From: JBFHDX01 sp041584475
Lineage (GTDB): Bacteria > Pseudomonadota > Alphaproteobacteria > UBA8366 > JADFVY01
Assembly (NCBI GenBank): GCA_041584475.1
Contig: JBFHDX010000034.1
Span: 1 to 31,588, forward strand
Reading direction: 5' to 3'
Length of the DNA: 31,588 nucleotides
The notes under the pieces were generated by a model. The model saw only the letters and a list, made by a program, of their open reading frames with translations, was not told where the DNA came from and did no database searches. The position numbers were made by a program, and so were the translations under genes. Of this stretch, positions 24,888 through 31,588 are shown piece by piece (position 1 is the first letter of the stretch; every line of letters begins with the position of its first letter).

Positions 24888-25409
24888 ATGTCGAAGTTGC
24901 TGATGTTGGTCGGACAGGTCATCGTCTATGGCGGCATTGCCATGTGGCTCGGATATTTCGCCAATTCGCCGGTCTACACACATCTGTCGCCGGACAAGGC
25001 GCTGATCAAGCTGAGCATCGTCCACACCGCGCAACGCAAGGGCGAATGCCGCCGCCGGACCGCCGAAGAGCTGGCCGCGATGCCGCCGAACATGCGTACG
25101 CCCCTTGACTGCCCGCGCGAGCGTCTGCCGGTGCTGATCGAAATCCTGCTCGACGGCGAGACGATCTATCGCGAGTCGCTCGTCGCCGCGGGACTAGCGC
25201 ACGGCGGCAAGACCCGCGCCTACGCCCGTTTCCCCGTATCGGCGGGCGAGCACATGTTGGTCGCGCGCATGGTCGATTCGGCGCGCAGCGTCGGCTACGA
25301 TTACGAACATTCGGCGCGTATTACGCTGTCGCCGCGTGAGAATTTCGTCATCGACTTTCGTGCAGAAACCGGCGGGTTCCGGTTCGTCGAACCGCCCGAC
25401 GACGCGTGA
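24888..25409 (+). CDS. Membrane-anchored protein of unknown function in the NorS/NorY cluster
   Basis: 173 residues: one N-terminal membrane helix (about 4-24) and a soluble domain, probably periplasmic, of about 145 residues. Two Cys lie in the first half (KGECRRR and PLDCPRER). The second half looks like a beta-rich domain (LIEILLDGETIYRES, AGEHMLVARMVD), but I recognise no family. GGAGA lies upstream of ATG 24888, and the gene follows the cytochrome b fusion by 11 bases, so they are surely cotranscribed. A role in assembly of, or electron transfer to, the cytochrome b fusion is inference from position only. Confidence 0.7.
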   Translation: MSKLLMLVGQVIVYGGIAMWLGYFANSPVYTHLSPDKALIKLSIVHTAQRKGECRRRTAEELAAMPPNMRTPLDCPRERLPVLIEILLDGETIYRESLVAAGLAHGGKTRAYARFPVSAGEHMLVARMVDSARSVGYDYEHSARITLSPRENFVIDFRAETGGFRFVEPPDDA

Positions 25410-25431
25410 TCGCAGAGGACACGAGCGGGCC

Positions 25432-25833
25432 ATGGCGCTGATCGAGTGGAGGGCGGAGTTCGAAATCGGCATTCCGTCGGTGGACTACGAGCACCGCGAG
25501 ATGATCGACCTCATCAACCGGCTGCACGCCGCGCTCGCTGCGAACCCGGCGCAGGACGACATCGTCGCTTTCCTCGGCGAGATCAATGCACGGATTTCGG
25601 CTCATTTCGCGCTCGAGGAGAAGGAAATGCGCGACATGGGCTACGACCAGTTCGCGGACCACAAGGCGGACCACGAACGGCTGCTCGACGAAATCCGCGA
25701 CATCATGGACGACGTCGAGGACAACCCCGATCATTACGAAGAGATTCTGGAGACCCGCCTCGTCGACTGGTTCACGGCCCATTTTCGCGACAAGGACGCA
25801 CGTCTGCACCGCTTCCTCGACGACTTGCGGTGA
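25432..25833 (+). CDS. Bacteriohemerythrin
   Basis: 133 residues forming a single-domain hemerythrin with a non-heme di-iron site. All ligands are visible: His21 (VDYEHREM), His58 and Glu62 (HFALEE), His77 and His81 (HKADH), and His117 and Asp122 (HFRDKD). Such proteins bind O2 and can also bind NO, and several are linked to NO or oxygen handling at membranes. It follows the unknown 173-residue protein by 22 bases and is the last gene of the plus-strand cluster. The function in the cluster, NO or O2 delivery or scavenging, is inferred. Confidence 0.92.
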   Translation: MALIEWRAEFEIGIPSVDYEHREMIDLINRLHAALAANPAQDDIVAFLGEINARISAHFALEEKEMRDMGYDQFADHKADHERLLDEIRDIMDDVEDNPDHYEEILETRLVDWFTAHFRDKDARLHRFLDDLR

Positions 25834-25865
25834 CGGCGCGAAGGGACGCACAGGCGATCCGGCGC

Positions 25866-25882
25866 CACGGGAAACGTGTTTT
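25866..25882 (+). terminator. Possible weak terminator after the hemerythrin gene
   Basis: CACG-GGAAA-CGTG followed by TTTT on the plus strand, between the hemerythrin gene and the oppositely oriented tRNA gene. The stem is only 4 base pairs, so this is a weak call made mainly from position. Confidence 0.25.
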
Positions 25883-25968
25883 GGTGCCCGCTGCCGGACT
25901 CGAACCGGCACTCCCCGAGGGGAAACGGATTTTAAGTCCGTTGCGTCTACCAGTTTCGCCAAGCGGGC
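25882..25968 (-). tRNA. tRNA-Leu (anticodon UAA)
   Basis: 87 bases on the minus strand including an encoded CCA end. The acceptor stem GCCCGCT pairs with AGCGGGC, the discriminator is A, the D-arm has TTGGCGAAACTGGTAGACGC, and the anticodon loop CTTAAAA gives anticodon UAA. The T-arm GGTTCGAGTCC is canonical. The long variable arm (CCCCTCGGGGAG region) is the class II shape expected for tRNA-Leu. Confidence 0.96.
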
Positions 25969-26041
25969 GCGCAGCGAACATACCGTCGTTCGCTTTTGCG
26001 GAACAGCCAGTTGTATCGGGAACGGGACGGTATCGGGCGTG

Positions 26042-26275
26042 CTATCCGAGTATCGATAACAGCAGGCCGCGGCGAATACCGTCGGCAATGACCCATCCAG
26101 TACCGACCAGCATGACGGCCACAAAGACCCAGACGACACTACGGCTCAACCGGCTGCGTCGACGCCGGGGCTGATAGCCGTCGATGTCGCGCAACATGAT
26201 CAACGGCGCCGTGCCGCCGAGCGTATCCCCTGGCCCGAATCGGATTCTTTTTGTTTTCACGAGGTCCACCCACAT
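26042..26275 (-). CDS. Small membrane protein, unknown
   Basis: A 77-residue frame starting ATG 26275, with a basic stretch (QPRRRRSRLSRS) just before a single membrane helix (about 49-66, VVWVFVAVMLVGTGWVIA). Nothing identifies a family. A TATACT element on the minus strand at 26291-26296 could be a -10 box only a few bases upstream, which would give a nearly leaderless mRNA, or the true start may be the internal ATG at 26197. There is no good ribosome site for either. Possibly a real gene, given the clean membrane-anchor pattern. Confidence 0.4.
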   Translation of the reverse strand: MWVDLVKTKRIRFGPGDTLGGTAPLIMLRDIDGYQPRRRRSRLSRSVVWVFVAVMLVGTGWVIADGIRRGLLLSILG

Positions 26276-26403
26276 CGTTGCAACCACTTAGTATAACAGG
26301 ATTCCTGACGATTTGTGGAGCATTTCATGAAATTGTCGTGATCATCGCGGCAATGGCCCGGTTGTTGGCCCGACGCGCGCCCCATGAAATCTGCGCGTAA
26401 GCT

Positions 26404-27165
26404 TTAGGTAGCGCGCTCTTCGGGCGTGCCGCCGAGCTCCAGGATCAACTCCTTGACCTCGTCGACCGCACGCGCAAGAACGACGGCGTCGGTGTGCCGG
26501 AGGACGACGGCGACGCCGAAGCCGCTGGCGGCATATGACGGATAGCTGCCGATATCGACGTCCGGGTGACGTGCCTGGATCGCCGCCAGCCCGCCGGCAA
26601 GCGTTCCTTCGGGAAGAGCGCACAGGACGCTGCGCGAGATCAGCGGGTCGCCGCCGACGAGCCGGTCACGCAGGCTCTCGAACATCGCCTGCATGATCTT
26701 CGGGACGCCAGCCATGACGAAAACGTTCTCGGCCTGGAATCCCGGCGCGCCGGAAACCGGGTTGTCGATCAGCACCGCCCCCTCCGGCGTGTTGGCCATG
26801 CGTAGCCGCGCCTCGTTGAGCTCGATGCCCATCTCGGCGTAACGGGCCTCCATGCGGCGCCGCGCCTCGGGGTGCTGGATCAGCTTGCGGCCCAGCGCCT
26901 TGGCCACGCATTCCGCCGTGATATCGTCGTGCGTCGGGCCGATGCCGCCGGTCGTGAACAGGTAGTCGAAGCGGCTGCGCAGCCCGTTGACGGCATCGAT
27001 GATCTCGCCCTCCACGTCGGGAACGATACGCACTTCCGACAGCCGGATGCCGAGCGCGCTGAGCCGCTCCGCAATGTAGGGCAGATTCGCGTCCCGCGTC
27101 CGCCCTGACAGGATCTCGTTGCCGATGATCAGCAGCGCGGCGGTGACGGTCTTCGCTTCGGCCAT
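26404..27165 (-). CDS. CinA-type molybdopterin-binding-domain protein
   Basis: 253 residues of the MoCF_BD (MoaB/Mog-like) family as found in the N-terminal half of CinA. Family features are LLIIGNEILSGRTRDAN near the start, TTGGIGPTHDDITAECVA (the GGxGxTxDD motif) and NPVSGAPGF; VFVMAGVPKIMQAMFE follows. The amidase half of full-length CinA (nicotinamide mononucleotide deamidase) is absent, as in many alphaproteobacterial stand-alone forms. The ligand and reaction are not established by sequence. The start at 27165 is chosen because the domain starts there. It is divergent from sfsA. Confidence 0.85.
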   Translation of the reverse strand: MAEAKTVTAALLIIGNEILSGRTRDANLPYIAERLSALGIRLSEVRIVPDVEGEIIDAVNGLRSRFDYLFTTGGIGPTHDDITAECVAKALGRKLIQHPEARRRMEARYAEMGIELNEARLRMANTPEGAVLIDNPVSGAPGFQAENVFVMAGVPKIMQAMFESLRDRLVGGDPLISRSVLCALPEGTLAGGLAAIQARHPDVDIGSYPSYAASGFGVAVVLRHTDAVVLARAVDEVKELILELGGTPEERAT

Positions 27166-27342
27166 GAATGCGCGTCCGTGAGGCGGGTCGGTGCGCGGGG
27201 ATGATAGCCCGGCCGCCGGCAACGGTCATCTATCGTTTGTTCAACGTCGTGCGGACTGTCCGCCGACGCGGCGACGGCCGTGGGCGCCCCGCGACCGCGG
27301 CGCCTTGAAGCCGCGCCCCATCCCCTCTAGGTAGGAGGTGCC

Positions 27343-28062
27343 ATGCGATTTCCCGAACCTCTCGTCCGCGGCACCCTGTTGCGCCGCTACAAGCGTTTTC
27401 TGTCCGATATCGAGCTCGCGAACGGCGCGCAGATCGTCGCTCACTGCGCCAATCCCGGTTCGATGATGGGCCTCGCCGAGCCGGGCGCGGAAGTCTGGCT
27501 TTCGCCGAACCGCAACCCCAAGGCGAAGCTCGACTGGCGCTGGGAGCTGGTGCGCACCGAGGAGGGCCACCTCGTCTGCATTAATACCGGCCACCCGAAT
27601 ACCGTGGCTGCGGAGGCGATCGGCGCGGGGGAAATCCGTCAGCTCACCGGATATGGCACGCTGCGCCGCGAGGTGAAATACGGCGGCAACAGCCGGATCG
27701 ACATCCTGCTCGAGGACGGCGAACGACCGGACTGCCACGTCGAGATCAAGTCGGTGACCCTGCGCCGGCCTGCCGGCCCGCATCCGGCGGCGGCCGAATT
27801 CCCCGACGCGGTGACCGCACGCGGCACGAAGCATCTGTCGGCGCTGTCCGAAATCGCTGTGGCCGGCGGCCGGGCGGCGATGCTCTATTTGGTGCAGCGT
27901 GGCGATTGCGACCATTTCCGGGTTGCCGGCGATATCGATCCCGCCTACGCGGACGCGTTCGTCGCGGCGCAGCGGCGGGGCGTCGAGGTGTTGTGCTATC
28001 AGTGCTCGATAACACCGGAGGGCATCGCGGTCGCAGACGAACTGCCGGTTGCCGGCGCCTGA
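27343..28062 (+). CDS. sfsA: SfsA: DNA/RNA nuclease-like protein
   Basis: 239 residues of the SfsA family (sugar fermentation stimulation protein A), with an OB-like N-terminal part (LVRGTLLRRYKRFLSDIEL, CANPGSM) and a nuclease-like C-terminal part (RIDILLEDG, CHVEIKSVTL, FPDAVTARGTKHLSAL). The acidic residues of the Glu-x-Lys motif (EIKSV) are intact. The biological role is not settled. AGGAGG precedes ATG 27343. Neighbours map and radC follow on the same strand, an arrangement common in alphaproteobacteria. Confidence 0.93.
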   Translation: MRFPEPLVRGTLLRRYKRFLSDIELANGAQIVAHCANPGSMMGLAEPGAEVWLSPNRNPKAKLDWRWELVRTEEGHLVCINTGHPNTVAAEAIGAGEIRQLTGYGTLRREVKYGGNSRIDILLEDGERPDCHVEIKSVTLRRPAGPHPAAAEFPDAVTARGTKHLSALSEIAVAGGRAAMLYLVQRGDCDHFRVAGDIDPAYADAFVAAQRRGVEVLCYQCSITPEGIAVADELPVAGA

Positions 28063-28205
28063 ACGGCCGGGTCTGGACGTTATTCGCTGACCGGGGTACC
28101 GCGCGCGTGCGTGGATGGTGTAACTTGCCCGGCTGGCGGTCAGGACCCATCTGAGGAGGGCCCTGGATACGCAGCCATCTGAGGGCGTCCGAACGGAATG
28201 GATCC

Positions 28206-29033
28206 ATGAACGACGTACAGGTCGACTTCGCCTCCGATGCCCGCGAGGGCGGCATCCGCATCCATCGGCCCGAGGATTTCGAGGCGATGCGGAAGGCCGG
28301 CCGGCTCGCGGCGGAGGTGCTCGATTTCGTCACCCCGCACGTCGTTCCCGGCGTGTCGACGGCGGAACTCGACCGTCTGTGCCATACCTATATCCTCGAC
28401 CACGGCGCAATTCCGGCGCCGCTGAATTACCGCGGCTTCCCGAAATCGATCTGCACGTCGGTCAACCACGTCGTCTGCCACGGCATCCCGGACGAGACGA
28501 AGCGCCTGCGCGACGGCGACATCGTCAACATCGACATCACCGTGATACTCAACGGCTGGCATGGCGACACGAGCCGCATGTTCCTCGTCGGCGACAAGGT
28601 CGGCGTGCGCGCCCGCAAGCTCGTCGACGTGACGCACGAGGCGATGATGCGCGGCATCGCGGTCATCAGGCCCGGGGCGACGCTCGGCGATATCGGCCAT
28701 GCCATCCAGAGCTTCGCGGAATCGCACCGCTTCTCGGTCGTCCGCGACTTCTGCGGTCACGGAATCGGCCGCGTCTTCCACGAGTCGCCCAGCGTCCTGC
28801 ATTTCGGCGAGCCGGGTGCCGGGCCCGTCCTCCGCGAAGGCATGTTCTTCACCGTCGAGCCGATGATCAACGCCGGCAAGTACGACGTGAAGATCCTCGC
28901 CGACGGGTGGACGGCGGTCACCAAGGACCGGTCGCTGTCGGCGCAGTTCGAGCACACGGTCGGCGTCACCGCGGACGGACACGAGATCTTCACCCTCTCG
29001 CCCGCCGGCCATAGCAAGCCGCCTTACGGCTGA
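28206..29033 (+). CDS. map: Methionine aminopeptidase type I
   Basis: 275 residues; removes the N-terminal Met from new proteins using a two-metal site. The metal ligands fit the pitrilysin-like pita-bread fold: Asp in DIVNIDITVIL, Asp in HGDTSRMF, His in FCGHGIGRVFHE, Glu in TVEPMI, and Glu in AQFEHTVGV. It has an N-terminal extension of about 20 residues (FASDAREGGIRIHRPED) compared with the Escherichia coli enzyme. The nearest upstream ATG (28199) opens a 3-codon frame that ends in TGA overlapping the map start (ATGA). The ribosome site is weak (GGAA). Confidence 0.95.
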   Translation: MNDVQVDFASDAREGGIRIHRPEDFEAMRKAGRLAAEVLDFVTPHVVPGVSTAELDRLCHTYILDHGAIPAPLNYRGFPKSICTSVNHVVCHGIPDETKRLRDGDIVNIDITVILNGWHGDTSRMFLVGDKVGVRARKLVDVTHEAMMRGIAVIRPGATLGDIGHAIQSFAESHRFSVVRDFCGHGIGRVFHESPSVLHFGEPGAGPVLREGMFFTVEPMINAGKYDVKILADGWTAVTKDRSLSAQFEHTVGVTADGHEIFTLSPAGHSKPPYG

Positions 29034-29095
29034 CCGCCCGCGGGCGATACACTTCCTGCGCGACAATCCGCACCGGCATGCCTACAATTAGCGGC

Positions 29096-29851
29096 ATGGC
29101 GGACGGGGAGCTCAAGAACGGCCTGCCCGGCGTCCCCGTCGGGGGGTCCCGAACAACGGGCCGAGACAGCAACGCGAAGCGGCCGCACTATCACGGCCAC
29201 CGGCAGCGCCTGCGCCGCCGCTTCATGACCGATGGCGGCGACGGCATCGCCGATTACGAACTGCTCGAACTCGTGCTCGCGATGGCGATCCCGCGGGCCG
29301 ACGTGAAGCCACTGGCCAAGACGCTGATCGAGAAATTCGGGAGCTTCGCCGCAGTCGTCGCGGCGGATCCCGCGGCGCTGCACAAGGTCGCCGGCATGGG
29401 CGAGGTCTCGGTCGCCGCCCTCAAGATCGTTCAGGCGGCCGCCGTTCGTCTGGCGCGCGGTGAAGTCATGCAGCGCGAGGTCATCTCCGCCTGGGATCAG
29501 CTGCTCGCCTACTGCAACGCGGCGATGGCGCACGAGCCGGTGGAGCAGCTGCGCATCCTGTTCCTCGACCGGCGCAACCGCCTGATCGCCGATGAGCGGC
29601 AGCAGCGCGGCACCGTCGACCACACGCCGCTCTATCCGCGCGAGGTGATCAAGCGGGCGCTCGAGCTGGGGGCGACGGCGATCATCCTCGTGCATAACCA
29701 CCCGTCGGGCGACCCTACGCCGTCGCGCGCGGACATCGAGATGACGCGCGAAGTGCAGGAGGCCGCCGGCAAGATCGGCATCACGCTGCACGACCACCTG
29801 GTCATCGGCCGCGACGGGCACACCAGCTTCAAGAGCATGGGGCTGCTTTAG
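29096..29851 (+). CDS. radC: RadC / JAB1-MPN (JAMM) domain protein
   Basis: About 251 residues: a basic N-terminus, a helix-hairpin-helix-like region (PAALHKVAGMGEVSVAALK) and a JAMM metal-binding motif VHNHPSGDPTPSRAD with catalytic Glu earlier. RadC proteins are widespread; the original repair role is disputed. ATG 29096 follows a -10-like TACAAT (29082-29087) with GCGACA 17 bases further upstream, so the mRNA could start a few bases before this ATG; ATG 29078 is the alternative start, and would add six residues. The FAD oxidoreductase gene starts 5 bases downstream. Confidence 0.88.
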   Translation: MADGELKNGLPGVPVGGSRTTGRDSNAKRPHYHGHRQRLRRRFMTDGGDGIADYELLELVLAMAIPRADVKPLAKTLIEKFGSFAAVVAADPAALHKVAGMGEVSVAALKIVQAAAVRLARGEVMQREVISAWDQLLAYCNAAMAHEPVEQLRILFLDRRNRLIADERQQRGTVDHTPLYPREVIKRALELGATAIILVHNHPSGDPTPSRADIEMTREVQEAAGKIGITLHDHLVIGRDGHTSFKSMGLL

Positions 29852-29856
29852 CCTGA

Positions 29857-31206
29857 ATGCCCGCACTCCGCACGCTCTATCACCCCGCAATCTACGATCC
29901 GGCGCCGGTGCCCAGCTACTGGGAGGCGACGGCGCCGGCCGACGCACCCGAATGGCGGCCGCTCGAGGGCGAGGAGAGCTGCGATGTCGCCATCGTCGGC
30001 GGCGGCTACACCGGCCTGTCGGCGGCGCTGCACCTGGCGCGCGGCCACGGCATCGGTACCCGCGTTCTCGAGGCGGGCGATCGCATCGGCTGGGGCGCCT
30101 CTGGACGCAACGCCGGCTTCTGCTGCCTGCCGGCGACCAAGCTGTCGATCCAGGCGATGACGCGGCGCTACGGCGCCGCCGAGACAGCGCGGTTCTTCGC
30201 CTCGCAGCAGGATGGCATCGCCCTGACCCGGGCGCTGGCAACGGCGGGTGACATCGATTGCGAGCTCGCCGGCGACGGCATGTTCGAGGTCGCGCACCGG
30301 CCCCGGGCGCTGGACGGCCTCGCATCTTACGGCGAGGTGCTCACCCGCCGCTTCGGCATCCCGACGACGCTGCACACACGCGATGCGTTCCGCGAGATCG
30401 GTCACGACGGCACGGAGCAGTTCGGCGCCCTGCACATCGCCGCCGGGTTTGCGCTGAACCCGCTCAAGTTCACGCTGTCGCTGGCACGCCAGGCGGCCGC
30501 GCACGGCGCGGTGCTGCATCCGGGCAGCCTCGTGCGACGGTGGCTGCGCGAGGGCGGGCAACACCTGCTGGCGACCGACCGCGGCCTATTACGGGCGCGA
30601 CGGGTCGTCGTCGCGGCGAACGGCTTCTTGCGCGAGCGATTGCACCGGGATTTCGACGCGCGCATCCTGCCGGTGCTCTCGAACATCGTCGTCACGAAAC
30701 CACTGAGCCGGCAAGAACTGGCGGCGCAGTCGTGGCGGACGGCGACACCGCTCGTCAATGCGCGGCGGCTGTTGTTCTATTACCGCAAGCTGCCCGACGA
30801 CCGCATCCTGTTCGGCGCGCGCGGCGACATGACCGGCTCTCCGCAGGATGGCCGGCGCATGCGGGCCTGGATGGAACGGCGCTTCGGCGAGGCCTTTCCC
30901 GCCTGGCGCGGCATCGAGACCGAATATTTCTGGCGCGGCCTCGTCTGCATGTCGCGTCGCCTCGCGCCCTCGATCGGACTACTCGAGGACGATCCGTCGG
31001 TGTTCTACGGCTTCGGCTACCACGCCAACGGGGTCAATACCGCGCCGTGGGCCGGCGCCAGGATCGCCGCCATGATCGCCGGGACGGAGACGTCTGCGGA
31101 CCTGCCGGCGATGCTCCGCGGCCTGCCCGATCGCTTCCCGCTGCCGGGCCTGCGCACCGCGTACCTGCGCGCCGCATACGCATGGTATAAGCTGCGCGAC
31201 GGCTGA
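29857..31206 (+). CDS. DAO-family FAD-dependent oxidoreductase
   Basis: 449 residues of the glycine/D-amino-acid oxidase superfamily, of the subgroup containing gamma-glutamylputrescine oxidase. The FAD Rossmann motif CDVAIVGGGYTGLSAALHLA is near residue 42; GWGASGRNAGFC, the FAD/substrate segment typical of the subgroup, follows, and GFGYHANGVNTAPWAGA near residue 385 is the second conserved region. The amine substrate is not readable from the sequence. It lies 5 bases after radC and may be cotranscribed with it. Confidence 0.85.
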   Translation: MPALRTLYHPAIYDPAPVPSYWEATAPADAPEWRPLEGEESCDVAIVGGGYTGLSAALHLARGHGIGTRVLEAGDRIGWGASGRNAGFCCLPATKLSIQAMTRRYGAAETARFFASQQDGIALTRALATAGDIDCELAGDGMFEVAHRPRALDGLASYGEVLTRRFGIPTTLHTRDAFREIGHDGTEQFGALHIAAGFALNPLKFTLSLARQAAAHGAVLHPGSLVRRWLREGGQHLLATDRGLLRARRVVVAANGFLRERLHRDFDARILPVLSNIVVTKPLSRQELAAQSWRTATPLVNARRLLFYYRKLPDDRILFGARGDMTGSPQDGRRMRAWMERRFGEAFPAWRGIETEYFWRGLVCMSRRLAPSIGLLEDDPSVFYGFGYHANGVNTAPWAGARIAAMIAGTETSADLPAMLRGLPDRFPLPGLRTAYLRAAYAWYKLRDG

Positions 31207-31219
31207 CGCGGGGCAGCGC

Positions 31220-31273
31220 ATGAAGACGGCGACGGCGGAAACCTGGTACGAGACGCGGCGCGCCCACCCCTAG
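31220..31273 (+). pseudogene. Possible truncated start of an MBL-fold hydrolase gene
   Basis: A 17-codon frame MKTATAETWYETRRAHP then TAG. The W-Y-E-x-R-R segment resembles the first residues of MBL-fold hydrolases, which usually continue into a long domain; here it stops. It may be the remnant of a broken gene or chance. Nothing recognisable follows up to 31426. Confidence 0.25.
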
Positions 31274-31426
31274 CGAACCAGCCTAGCTGGCTCCGAATCG
31301 ACGTGCGAGCAGACCGAAACCGGTACGAACGTGCGAACGCGCCAACTCGCTATCCAGAATCCGAAAAGAAAGGCGCGGCCAATTAGCCCCGCCAACGGTC
31401 GAGTACCCGATTCGCCGGCAGGCGGA

Positions 31427-31588
31427 TCAGTTCCTCGCGTGACTGCCATGCATCTCCATCGCCGCGGCGATCTTTTCTTTCGGCGTCGGCTCCGATTCCA
31501 GGATACCGTGAGTATCCATCTCGTCCCTGTCATAGAGAGAAATGTTCCGGATCGACTCGACCGCGATCGCACCCTCTGCCGCGCCTCC
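31427..31588 (-). CDS. 3' end of an unknown gene (cut by window edge)
   Basis: The last 53 codons of a minus-strand gene that runs off the right edge. The readable peptide includes AVESIRNISLYDRDEMDT and GILESEPTPKEKIAAAMEM, then stops at TGA 31427. Composition and codon use look like a real protein end, with an acidic and helix-rich tail, but I recognise no family. A different 100-residue frame on the same strand (31270-31572) is Arg/Ser-rich and looks like an out-of-frame shadow. Confidence 0.5.
   Translation of the reverse strand, partial: GGAAEGAIAVESIRNISLYDRDEMDTHGILESEPTPKEKIAAAMEMHGSHARN

Noticed and set aside
27245..27268. Imperfect inverted repeat between the CinA-type gene and sfsA as a terminator
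   Set aside because: It lies between divergent genes, where no transcript needs to end, and lacks a T-run.
1..31588. CRISPR arrays, insertion sequences, phage genes
   Set aside because: No spaced repeats, transposase, integrase or terminal inverted repeats were seen in the window.

Overview
The window is GC-rich (by eye roughly 65%) and fits an alphaproteobacterium that denitrifies. The nir genes run in the nirX-nirI / nirS-E-C-F-D-L-G-H-J-N order I know from Paracoccus, and an sfsA-map-radC run looks alphaproteobacterial. The exact genus cannot be read from the sequence.

Layout. (1) 1-4528: the start of a Flp-type pilin gene (cut by the window edge), a membrane-bound PAS/LuxR sensor-regulator, a multi-pass membrane protein and a 51-residue lipoprotein, all on the minus strand. 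(2) 4669-13511, minus strand: a complete cytochrome cd1 nitrite reductase operon. nirS (the reductase) is followed by nirE, nirC, nirF, nirD, nirL, nirG, nirH, nirJ and nirN, which build and insert heme d1. Most junctions overlap by a few bases. (3) 13726-18132, plus strand, divergent from nirS: nirI (NosR-like flavin/Fe-S membrane protein), nirX (FMN transferase) and nnrS. (4) 18143-18847, minus strand: a Dnr/NnrR-type Crp-Fnr regulator. (5) 19072-25833, plus strand: a cluster with a small membrane protein, a CuA subunit (NorS-like), a B-family-like heme-copper catalytic subunit without the oxidase tyrosine (NorY-like), heme O synthase, SenC/Sco, a cytochrome b-ferredoxin-MvhD fusion, an unknown membrane-anchored protein and a bacteriohemerythrin. 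(6) 25882-31206: tRNA-Leu(UAA), a small membrane protein, a CinA-type MoCF-domain protein, SfsA, methionine aminopeptidase, RadC and a DAO-type FAD oxidoreductase. (7) 31207-31588: a possible truncated gene start and the 3' end of an unknown gene.

How it works together. NirS reduces nitrite to NO in the periplasm. The NorS/NorY heme-copper enzyme very probably removes the NO: it carries the same 14-base Fnr-type box (TTGACAATAGTCAA) in its promoter as nirS, it sits beside nnrS and the regulator, and its catalytic subunit has Gln where oxygen reductases have the cross-linked Tyr. The regulator gene between the two arms is the likely NO-responsive activator. No norCB, nosZ or nirM is present in the window.

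The most interesting part is the sNOR-like operon, with its quinol-type cytochrome b/ferredoxin/MvhD fusion, unknown 173-residue protein and hemerythrin. It looks like a dedicated NO-detoxifying respiratory module whose electron route is not obvious.
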